Shown: one piece after another, positions 7,060 to 12,661 of the stretch | Position numbering within the stretch: the stretch's first letter is position 1 | How the letters are laid out: each line of letters begins with the position of its first letter | Assembly: GCA_003165615.1 (NCBI GenBank) | Contig: PLWR01000644.1 | Coordinates: 1-12,661, forward strand | From: Acidobacteriota bacterium | GTDB taxonomy: Bacteria > Acidobacteriota > Terriglobia > UBA7540 | DNA length: 12,661 nt | Reading direction: 5' to 3' | Translations under genes and position numbers: made by a program | Notes under the pieces: model-generated | The model's input: the letters and a program-made list of their open reading frames with translations, nothing else | What the model was told of the DNA's origin: nothing | Databases searched by the model: none

Positions 7060-8108
7060 GTGCGTTCTCCTGGATGGATGACCACCTTGATGGCCTTGCG
7101 GCTCTCCACGGTTTCGAAGGCCGTGGTGATTTGCGGAAGGGGAAAAGAGTGGGTGATATACCGGTCGGCGTGAACCTGGCCCGTGGCGATCAGTTCCAAC
7201 GCTTCGCGGTTTTGCCGTGCCAATGACGATGAGGCTCCCCCCACAAGAAATTCCTTGTAATGGATCGCGTTGGCGTTCGTCGTAATGAAAGAGTTGTCCT
7301 TCGGCAGACCACCAAAAAAATTCAGTCGCCCCCGCGGCGCCAGGAGCCCGAGCGCCTGTTCTTGAGCGTCCTTCGACGGCGCGCAGACGAAGATCACATC
7401 GGCGCCCACTCCTTCCGTTTCCTCCATAACCGCTTGTTGCAGGTCCTCGTCAGCAGAAGCGATGATGCGATCCGGTGAAAAACGCAGGGCCACATCGAGC
7501 CGGTGACGGCTGCGCTGGGTCAGGAGGACCTTCTTCGCCCCCTTGCCTTGGGAAAGCTCGATCATCATGCACCCCGCCGGCCCCGCACCCATGATGAGTA
7601 CCACGTCGCCTTCTCTTACCGGGGTATTCTCCTGGGCGTTCAGGCAGCACGCCAGTAACTCCGACATCGACGCATGATCAAAGGAAACGCCCTTGGGGAT
7701 GTGATTGACGAAGCCGAGCTTGACAACGTTGGGGGGGGGAACCATGTATTCGGCAAAGCCGCCGTCCGAGGCGTATCCAATGGAAGGGCACGGGTGAATG
7801 CAGACGTTGCTATGCCCCGTGCGGCAATAGCGGCATTCACCACAACCATGGCCCGGTGCGGCGCAAACCCGATCTCCTTCCGAGAGGCCGGTGACGTTCT
7901 TGCCGACTTTGATGACCATTCCGGCGATCTCATGCCCAATGACAATGGGATAGCGGGCCCGGGAATCGCCTTTGCGAAAGATGCGCACATCGGAGCCGCA
8001 GATCGCGCAGGCTTCAACTTTGATGAGCAGGGAATCATCGCCCGGAACGGGGACCGGCTTTTCCACCAATCGCATCTGTCCCAGACTTTCCACTTGCGCC
8101 GATAACAT
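7056..8108 (-). CDS. Zinc-dependent medium-chain alcohol/polyol dehydrogenase
   Basis: The 350-residue protein is an MDR-superfamily NAD(P)-dependent dehydrogenase like those acting on sorbitol, threonine and related substrates. Catalytic zinc ligands are visible as Cys37 (AICGSDVRIF), His59-Glu60 (GHE) and probably Glu150. The structural zinc site is Cys89, Cys92, Cys95 and Cys103. The Rossmann motif GAGPAG is at 174-179. The frame is open 64 codons further upstream, into the preceding gene. I chose ATG 8108 because GGAGGG lies four to five bases before it and MLSAQVESLG is a normal MDR beginning; ATG 8120 is an alternative. Its stop overlaps the TTG start of the next gene, and only 11 bases separate it from the gene before. 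A polyol or its phosphate is the likely substrate. Confidence 0.92.
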   Translation of the reverse strand: MLSAQVESLGQMRLVEKPVPVPGDDSLLIKVEACAICGSDVRIFRKGDSRARYPIVIGHEIAGMVIKVGKNVTGLSEGDRVCAAPGHGCGECRYCRTGHSNVCIHPCPSIGYASDGGFAEYMVPPPNVVKLGFVNHIPKGVSFDHASMSELLACCLNAQENTPVREGDVVLIMGAGPAGCMMIELSQGKGAKKVLLTQRSRHRLDVALRFSPDRIIASADEDLQQAVMEETEGVGADVIFVCAPSKDAQEQALGLLAPRGRLNFFGGLPKDNSFITTNANAIHYKEFLVGGASSSLARQNREALELIATGQVHADRYITHSFPLPQITTAFETVESRKAIKVVIHPGERT

Positions 8109-8119
8109 CCAACCCTCCA

Positions 8120-9124
8120 TTAAGAAACTGTGAACATCACCTTGCAATAGAACATTTCCTTGCGCCACATCGCGGCAATCATTTTCGGTCCCGAGGCGAG
8201 TTCGATTCGGTCGGAGATCATGGGGGCGAGCACGAATCGGCCGGCATTTAACGTGTCGAGCAGGAACGCCCGGTCCTCCCGCAGGTCGTAGCCCCAGCAA
8301 CCCCTAACGTCCATTTCCTTGCGCATCAGTCGCTCGAAGAGGTTATGGGGGATGACGGTATCGTTGACCTCGCGGCCCACGATGGTCAATGTGGCGCGCG
8401 CTTCCGCTCGCTCGATGCCGGAGACCAGCGCCGCGGTGGACCCGGCAGCTTCAAAGATGTGGGTAAATTGACCCAGCTTGATGAAGTCTTCCGATCGCGG
8501 ATTGACCGGGCGCGCGATCCCGCAGGCCGCCGCGACCTGTAACGATTCTGCGCGGAGATCCGCCAACACCACCTCGCTCGCGCCCAGCAGTTTCGCCCAT
8601 TGGGCGATCAAGATGCCGATGGCGCCACCCCCGAATACGAGCACGCGCGCGCCCGGCGGCATGGCGGACCGGCGCAGGACATGAAGAGTCACGGCAATCG
8701 GTTCAATGAATGCGGCTGCCTCGTCGGTCGTCGCAGCGTTGAGCACGAACAGGTTCTCCGTGGGGACGACACAATACTCGGCAAAGCCACCGTCGCGCCG
8801 CGAGCCGACGAAATCATAATGCGCACAATGGAAGGGGCCAACCTCGCAGCCGGGGCAGTGCCCGCAGGGAATGATGGGCAGCACGGTGACACGGTCGCCG
8901 GCGCGGACGGCGGGCGAGAGGGCCTCGACGACCGTACCGGAGAATTCGTGACCGGGAATCAAGGGATGATGATAAGCGCCGGTTTGCATAACGCGGGGAA
9001 GGTCCGAGCCGCAAATTCCCGAAGCCTTGACGCGCACCAGCGCCGTCCCCTCCATCAGCACAGGCTCCGGCCAGTCGGGTTCATATCTCAAGGCCTCTGG
9101 GCCGTGCAAAACCAGAGCGCGCAT
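8120..9124 (-). CDS. GatD-like zinc-dependent polyol(-phosphate) dehydrogenase
   Basis: The 334-residue MDR dehydrogenase is closest, from memory of the sequence, to galactitol-1-phosphate 5-dehydrogenase (GatD), which oxidises galactitol 1-phosphate to tagatose 6-phosphate with NAD. GSDLPRV (39-45), PGHEFSG (57-63) and especially YDFVGSRRDGGFAEY (103-117) are shared. Catalytic zinc ligands are Cys38, His59, Glu60 and probably Glu141. The structural zinc cysteines are 87, 90, 93 and 100. The Rossmann motif GGGAIG is at 165-170. ATG 9124 has GGAG seven bases upstream. It is the first gene of the minus-strand run, facing the URO-D-family gene across a 320-bp divergent spacer, so the operon promoter probably lies just upstream. 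Galactitol phosphate itself is not established as substrate. Confidence 0.9.
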   Translation of the reverse strand: MRALVLHGPEALRYEPDWPEPVLMEGTALVRVKASGICGSDLPRVMQTGAYHHPLIPGHEFSGTVVEALSPAVRAGDRVTVLPIIPCGHCPGCEVGPFHCAHYDFVGSRRDGGFAEYCVVPTENLFVLNAATTDEAAAFIEPIAVTLHVLRRSAMPPGARVLVFGGGAIGILIAQWAKLLGASEVVLADLRAESLQVAAACGIARPVNPRSEDFIKLGQFTHIFEAAGSTAALVSGIERAEARATLTIVGREVNDTVIPHNLFERLMRKEMDVRGCWGYDLREDRAFLLDTLNAGRFVLAPMISDRIELASGPKMIAAMWRKEMFYCKVMFTVS

Positions 9125-9444
9125 AGGCTATCTCCTCGCCAACGGCAGGCATCCTGCCAGCTTCTGTACCGATGGCAGCATGGTAACGCCCGGCATGCCG
9201 CAACCAACCCTCCGGATAGCCGGGTGGATAGACCTTCAAACCGGAATTCGGTTTCTGGCTTTCCGCCGCCTGAAAGTATACACCCGCTTGCCTCCAACCG
9301 AGCCCGTTGGTTCATGACGCTCAGTGAGGCCAAAGAGATCATCGATGTGGACTTTCTCCTGTGGATTGGTACAAAATCCCGGCCAGATCAGTCGGCGACG
9401 CGGATCATCGTCCCTCCCCTCTCGCCGAAGAAGAGGACACTGAA
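9125..9444. promoter_or_regulatory. Divergent intergenic region between the operon and the URO-D-family gene
   Basis: This 320-bp spacer separates the start of the minus-strand operon from the start of the plus-strand URO-D-family gene, so it should hold two promoters. The only strong regulatory-looking element is the inverted repeat at 9238-9254. A minus-strand TATACT hexamer around 9275-9280 could be a -10 box, but no good -35 box sits at the usual distance. I see no small gene. The URO-D frame stays open upstream to 9361, but that extension has no family similarity. Confidence 0.5.
9238..9254. promoter_or_regulatory. Inverted repeat, possible operator
   Basis: The sequence aaaccg-gaatt-cggttt has perfect 6-bp arms around a five-base centre. 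It lies 114 bp upstream of the GatD-like gene and about 190 bp upstream of the URO-D-family gene, close to a TATACT hexamer on the minus strand. Size and symmetry fit a dimeric repressor of the GntR, DeoR or LacI type, which often control sugar operons. No regulator gene is in the window and no second copy of the site was noticed. Confidence 0.3.
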
Positions 9445-10590
9445 ATGACTTCACGCGAAAGAGTCGTCGCCGCCATAAACCACCATGAGCCGGATCGGGT
9501 TCCTGTAGACATCGGTGGTGGTTCGAGCACCAGTATCTCAGTGGAAGCAAATGAAAGGTTGAAGCGGCACCTAGGCATGGAGGGCAGTAGTGCTGAGCTG
9601 AGCAAAATTTTTCGAGTGGCGGCCTTGGATGAGAAAGTCATGCAGCGCCTGGGCAGCGATTGCCGTCCTCTCCGCTCGAAATCGGCGCGGCGATGGTCGC
9701 CGCCGCCCTCCGAACCTGGCACGCTGGTCGACATTTGGGGAGTCACCTGGAAGCGACAACCAATTGGAGAGAGTGGTTACTACTGGGAGATTGCTCGAAA
9801 TCCATTCGCCGATGCCACTATCGCGGATCTCGACCACTTTCCTTGGCCCGACCCGCTCGACCCGGGTTTTACCTGCGGCCTGCGAGCGGAAGCCGCATCG
9901 CTTTTCACCAATACCGAATATGCCATTGAGGCAAGCAGCGGCTTTTGCTCTTTCTGGGAAGTGGCATGTAACCTGAGAGGCTTTGAGCAACTGCTGATGG
10001 ATTTGGTGGTGAATCCAAGCTTCTTCGAGGCACTGATGGAGAAAGTGCTCGAGATCAACCTTGCCGTCGCGGAGCGGTTTTTGCAAGAGGCGGGATCGTA
10101 TATCCAGGTCTATCGAGCCGCCGACGACCTTGCCACACAAGAGGGGCTCCTGATGTCACTTGAGATGTACCGTTCGCGACTGAAGCCCTATCACCGGAAG
10201 TATTTCGACTTCGTCAAGTCGCATACCGCAGCGGCGATTCTTTACCACAGTTGTGGCAACATGACGAACCTGATTGATGATCTGGTCGAAATCGGCGTTG
10301 ACGCCATCAATCCTGTGCAGGTGTCAGCCATGCCGGAGACCGCCAGGTTGAAGTCCCAATTCGGGGACAAGATCACCTTCTGGGGCGGAATTGACACGCA
10401 ACACGTCTTGCCGTATGGGTCAGTGGGTGAGGTGACGGCGGAAGTCCGCAGGCGCATCCGCGACCTTGCGCCAGGAGGCGGTTTCGTTCTGAGCGCAGTA
10501 CATTCCATCCAAGCCGACGTGCCACCGGAAAACATTTTGGCCATGGCAGATGCTGCCAGGAGATATGGCAGCTACCCGATTAGCATTTAG
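9445..10590 (+). CDS. Uroporphyrinogen decarboxylase (URO-D) family protein, methyltransferase-like
   Basis: The 381-residue protein belongs to the URO-D/MtaA/CmuA superfamily. Haem-pathway HemE decarboxylates uroporphyrinogen III, while many relatives are zinc-dependent methyltransferases that move methyl groups to or from corrinoid proteins or thiols. Here YHSCGN (267-272) supplies a His268-x-Cys270 zinc pair typical of the methyltransferase side. FWGGIDTQHVL (312-322) and GGGFVLSAVHSIQADVP (344-360) are other family blocks, the latter with His353 rather than a third cysteine. The beginning TSRERVVAAINHHEPDRVP is characteristic. ATG 9445 has GAGG nine bases upstream; an in-frame start 28 codons earlier lacks family sequence. 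It is transcribed away from the operon. It is unlikely to be HemE; it may remove a methyl group or process an adjunct of the same substrate. Confidence 0.88.
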   Translation: MTSRERVVAAINHHEPDRVPVDIGGGSSTSISVEANERLKRHLGMEGSSAELSKIFRVAALDEKVMQRLGSDCRPLRSKSARRWSPPPSEPGTLVDIWGVTWKRQPIGESGYYWEIARNPFADATIADLDHFPWPDPLDPGFTCGLRAEAASLFTNTEYAIEASSGFCSFWEVACNLRGFEQLLMDLVVNPSFFEALMEKVLEINLAVAERFLQEAGSYIQVYRAADDLATQEGLLMSLEMYRSRLKPYHRKYFDFVKSHTAAAILYHSCGNMTNLIDDLVEIGVDAINPVQVSAMPETARLKSQFGDKITFWGGIDTQHVLPYGSVGEVTAEVRRRIRDLAPGGGFVLSAVHSIQADVPPENILAMADAARRYGSYPISI

Positions 10591-10669
10591 GTGTTTTTCG
10601 CCTCTAATCCGAAGGCGTTTGCAGGCGGAGAAATTTCTGGCTTATCTAATTAAAACCATAAGGAAAAGA

Positions 10670-10704
10670 TGGTAGGCCTGGAGGGATTCGAACCCCCGAC
10701 CCAC
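10670..10704 (-). other. 3' fragment of a tRNA gene (probably tRNA-Arg CCT): attachment site
   Basis: Read on the minus strand, this ends in a genomic CCA preceded by discriminator A and acceptor strand CAGGCCT. Before that is a T-arm with stem GGGGG/CCCTC and loop TTCGAAT. No D-arm, anticodon arm or 5' acceptor strand lies to the right, where the 5' half should be, so it is not a functional tRNA. From memory the fragment matches the end of bacterial tRNA-Arg(CCT). Matching stops after gacccac at 10704. The layout is what site-specific integration into a tRNA 3' end leaves: the intact tRNA at one border and a duplicated 3' piece at the other. The element therefore extends rightward, beyond 10704. 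Confidence 0.75.
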
Positions 10705-10710
10705 CGCGCG

Positions 10711-11894
10711 ATGAAGATGATTGGAGAGTGCGGCGTAGTGGAGGAGCTGAAGAACCGCTTGAGCTTATTCTTGTCAGGCCTCTCGAAAGACCACGGAGAA
10801 CCCGTATCCGTCGTGGTTAAAGGTTCCACCTCAGCCGGAAAATCGAATCTGGTCGGCGCCACAATTGCGTTCTTTCCACCTGAGTCGGTCAGCACACGTG
10901 CGAGCATGAGCAAGCAGGCCCTCGCTTGTGGGAAAGACTCTCTCGAAGGGAAGATTCTCTATTTTTATGAATACCGTGGAGCCAAAGACGCCCAGTTTCT
11001 GATTCGCCTCCAGCAATCGGAAGGGATAATCGCCCATGAATTCGCGACTGTCGCTGGCCAGAAGCGGAGCACAAAAGTTTCCCAAAGAATCGGTTTTCCC
11101 GTGACATGGACAACGACTACTCAGGTTCGAGTTTACGCCGATGATGAAACTCGCAATCTCTCCCTTGCCGTCGACGAGTCACCAGCCCAAACTCTTGCAA
11201 TCGTCCAGGCACAAATAAAAGGGAAAACCAAAGCATCAAAGTCAGACCTGCTTATCTGGTATGAAGCGATTCGCCTGCTAGGGGAGTACAAAGTCTCGGT
11301 CCTCTTCCCAAATTGGTTAATGTTTGTTGCCACCGAACTTCCACTTAGCCAGGTCCGCGTGAGGCGAGATTGGCGCGCTTTTCTTGCTTTATGCAAAATC
11401 ATTACGATTTGCCGGTGCTGGTCGGACTCAAAGCAACGCCCAAAGGAGATTACTTTCAATTTCCCCGACGATTGCATTGCCTACCGAATATTAGCGACGG
11501 CATTCGCTTCGACAACTCACGGGCTGCGAGAGCAGGAACTCTCCATCGCAAATGCTGTGAAAAAGCTGTACGCGTAGATCAATCGGCCCGTCACTGTTCG
11601 GGAAGCAGCCACACAACTTGGATGGAAAGAGCCCCATGTCTACAAATTTGTGCCCAGCGCTGTTAAACACACCCTTATCCAATATGAAGGTGGAACGAAA
11701 CAAACAAATTTGAAGCGACTAATACCCGTTCCTGGTCCACCGAAAATCTTTCTCCCCTCACCCGGTATGTCTTCGAGGAGAACGATGAAATCGGGGTCAC
11801 CGTGAGCTACATCGATCCGCTCACAGGGGCCGAACAGAGATTTACGCGTTCGAATAACACTCCGGCCCGCCGACACTATCGGAGAACACCATGA
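10711..11894 (+). pseudogene. Broken primase/helicase-type ATPase of the integrated element
   Basis: The first 288 residues (to the TAG at 11575) hold a P-loop ATPase domain like the C-terminal helicase part of CHC2/TOPRIM primase proteins of integrative elements. Walker A is GSTSAGKS (38-45), a Walker B-like LYFYEYRG (83-90) follows, then TTTTQVR (134-140), DDETRN (144-149) and VDES (154-157). After TAG the same frame continues sensibly (INRPVTVREAATQLGW, then LIPVPGPPKIFLPSP), like a winged-helix tail. Around 11761-11763 one base is missing and the coding sense moves frame (YVFEENDEIGVTVSYIDP), ending at TGA 11892-11894, where it overlaps the next ATG by four bases. The domain starts next to the tRNA fragment without a good ribosome site, so the N-terminal primase part is probably lost. 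Reading the frame from 10669 merely translates antisense tRNA. Confidence 0.7.
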
Positions 11895-12100
11895 GCACAG
11901 ATATCCGTGAGCGATTGCTCCTGAACATTAAAGAAGTAGCAGCATTAACGGGGCTTGCCGTCGGGTCAATTTACCACCTTGTTAGCCAAAAACGAATCCC
12001 GGTTGTTCGACTTTCAGCCCGTTGCATTCGTTTCCGACGGTCAGATTTAGAGAAATGGATTGACGGCCTGAGTCAGCCCACACGAGACGAAAAAGACTGA
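11891..12100 (+). CDS. AlpA/excisionase-like helix-turn-helix DNA-binding protein
   Basis: The 69-residue protein is a MerR-type winged helix of the AlpA/excisionase group. LNIKEVAALTGLAVGSIYHL (11-30) is the helix-turn-helix, QKRIPVVRLSARCIRFRRSD (33-52) the wing, and LEKWIDG (53-59) the closing helix; this pattern is diagnostic of the family. Such proteins bend DNA at attachment sites to direct excision or act as small activators. ATG 11891 has GGAG seven bases upstream and overlaps the reconstructed end of the ATPase gene as ATGA. That overlap indicates they were once translationally coupled and supports the reconstruction of that gene. This copy looks intact. Confidence 0.88.
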   Translation: MSTDIRERLLLNIKEVAALTGLAVGSIYHLVSQKRIPVVRLSARCIRFRRSDLEKWIDGLSQPTRDEKD

Positions 12101-12435
12101 GGCAGTCTCAGGCATTCTAAGGCACCCCGAGGGCAAAAGGATGATAACTAATCAGGATACAATTCTGAGCAGTTCTGCGCACCCCTCCAAGGGAATACCA
12201 ATCTCGGTCATTCTAGGCCACCAGTCCAAGGGAAACACCCTCAGGAACGGCCACTGAGGGCCTACGTTTCGTCAGGTTTTGGCTGCCACCCCGTTGGGCC
12301 CACGCCACCGGACAGCGGGCGGTCCCCACAACTTTCAGAGAGGGGTCAATATGTGGCATTAACTACAGAGGGATTATGACTATAAAGATACATTATAGTT
12401 ATGCCATCTCTATATAGGCAAAAGGGGTGACACAC
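12101..12435. other. Non-coding, repeat-containing region upstream of the recombinase
   Basis: I see no gene in these 335 bases. They contain a perfect 10-bp direct repeat, tccaagggaa, at 12186-12195 and 12225-12234, and the related cattctaagg / cattctagg at 12113 and 12209, which make up imperfect iteron-like units. There is a hairpin ccctcag/ctgaggg at 12238-12260. Close to the recombinase start is an AT-rich inverted repeat (12376-12402), with ctatatag at 12410-12417. Such a layout suits a recombination (res-like) site, an operator or a small replication origin. Confidence 0.45.
12376..12402. promoter_or_regulatory. AT-rich inverted repeat before the recombinase, possible res/operator site
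   Basis: Ten-base arms atgactataa (12376-12385) and ttatagttat (12393-12402) pair at nine of ten positions around the seven-base spacer agataca. The repeat ends 33 bases before the recombinase ATG. Serine recombinases commonly bind inverted-repeat sites just upstream of their own genes, using them both as a recombination site and for autoregulation. A TATAAA hexamer in the left arm could also serve as a -10 box. The symmetry is visible; the function is inferred. Confidence 0.4.
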
Positions 12436-12618
12436 ATGCCAGAAACCAAACCATCGGCAGGAGTCTACGTCAGGGTCTCAACCACAGAACAGACCACCGA
12501 AACCCAGGAATCAGAACTCATACGGTACGCTGAGAGGCGGGGCTGGAAAGTGTTCAAGGTTTATGCAGACAAGGGGCAGTCAGGCGCAAGGAAAAGCCGC
12601 GCTGCCCTGGACACGCTA
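12436..12618 (+). pseudogene. Serine recombinase/resolvase N-terminus, interrupted by the right repeat
   Basis: The first 61 residues are the catalytic N-terminus of a serine recombinase (resolvase/invertase family). AGVYVRVSTTEQTTETQESE (8-27) carries the likely nucleophile Ser15, and WKVFKVYADKGQSGAR (37-52) and SRAALDTL (54-61) follow. Family members then continue with an ADARRxxFDxLLVWKLDRL-type segment. Here the frame instead runs into EHFHLLCSVSGAKK, encoded by the 45-bp inverted repeat, so the gene appears cut around 12617. ATG 12436 has AGGGG about eight bases upstream. It would have been the integration/excision enzyme of the element. The window ends at 12661, so a resumption of the gene beyond an insertion cannot be seen. 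Confidence 0.75.
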
Positions 12619-12661
12619 GAGCATTTCCATTTATTGTGTAGCGTATCGGGCGCTAAAAAAG
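12617..12661. repeat. Right copy of the 45-bp inverted repeat, probable IS terminus
   Basis: The reverse complement of this stretch matches 15-59 at 42 of 45 bases. Its inner edge (tagag) coincides with the codon at which the recombinase stops resembling its family, which places the mobile element's end here and its body beyond the window. The three differences are transitions, as expected either for the left and right ends of one IS type or for two diverged copies of one end. Confidence 0.7.

Larger units (their letters stand above)
10670..12616. mobile_element. Remnant of an element integrated at a tRNA gene, continuing past the window
   Basis: The left border is the tRNA 3' fragment. Inside are a primase/helicase-type ATPase gene, an AlpA/excisionase-like HTH gene, a non-coding repeat region and a serine recombinase gene, all on the plus strand, a gene set typical of small integrative elements. 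The A+T content looks higher than in the sugar/GRE cluster to the left. The ATPase gene is broken by a stop and a frameshift, and the recombinase is cut by the right-hand repeat, so the element is probably immobile. The other attachment site and the intact tRNA would lie to the right, outside the window. Confidence 0.65.

Noticed and set aside
8109..8300. Upstream extension of the second dehydrogenase
   Set aside because: It would overlap the GatD-like gene by 180 bp and adds non-family sequence. A strong GGAGGG supports ATG 8108.
10599..10617. Possible terminator after the URO-D-family gene (cgcct/aggcg)
   Set aside because: Only five base pairs with a nine-base loop and three T's after it; too weak to call.
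10669..10710. ATG start giving the N-terminus MVGLEGFEPPTHRA for the ATPase protein
   Set aside because: This peptide is the antisense translation of a tRNA 3' end, a well-known spurious N-terminus. A start at or after 10711 is more sensible.
12113..12234. CRISPR-like array
   Set aside because: Only two or three short imperfect repeats with irregular spacing and no cas genes.
1..12661. The whole window as one transposon bounded by its own terminal repeats
   Set aside because: The right repeat interrupts a recombinase reading outward, so the repeat's outer end faces into the window. That fits flanking insertions better than a single element ending at the window edges.

Overview
The window is bacterial DNA, about 12.7 kb. 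It has two unlike parts, and both outer edges sit in copies of the same inverted repeat. No marker gene fixes the phylum. A glycyl radical enzyme (oxygen-sensitive in its active form) points to an anaerobic or facultative host. The mix of URO-D-like, TIM-barrel and polyol dehydrogenase genes reminds me of Acidobacteriota, Chloroflexota or Planctomycetota, but that is a guess.

Positions 60-10590 look chromosomal and moderately GC-rich. A dense minus-strand run (9124 down to 2483) encodes a GatD-like zinc polyol dehydrogenase, a second zinc-dependent MDR dehydrogenase, a xylose-isomerase-like TIM-barrel protein, a 6-phospho-3-hexuloisomerase-like SIS protein, a glycyl radical enzyme (GRE) and its radical SAM activase. 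The dehydrogenase-to-SIS junctions are overlapping or only a few bases apart, so at least these genes form an operon. A SnoaL-like protein (2137-1700) and a FAH-family hydrolase (1431-556) follow on the same strand after longer gaps. A URO-D-family protein (9445-10590) is transcribed divergently. Read together this looks like an anaerobic pathway that oxidises or isomerises a sugar, polyol or sugar phosphate, breaks it with a radical enzyme and perhaps hydrolyses a keto acid product. The substrate cannot be read from the sequence. No transporter, kinase or regulator is present.

At 10670-10704 lies a 35-bp copy of the 3' end of a tRNA gene (T-arm, acceptor stem, CCA), read on the minus strand with no 5' half. 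This is the classic far attachment site of an element integrated into a tRNA gene. Everything to its right is the element: a primase/helicase-type ATPase gene that starts abruptly next to the tRNA fragment and carries an amber stop plus a frameshift, an AlpA/excisionase-like HTH gene overlapping it by ATGA, a repeat-rich non-coding stretch, and the N-terminus of a serine recombinase. The recombinase loses family similarity where the right-hand 45-bp repeat begins. The element looks dead.

The 45-bp repeat occurs at 15-59 and, inverted, at 12617-12661 (42 of 45 identical). The simplest reading is that insertion sequence copies flank the window and their termini are seen at both edges.
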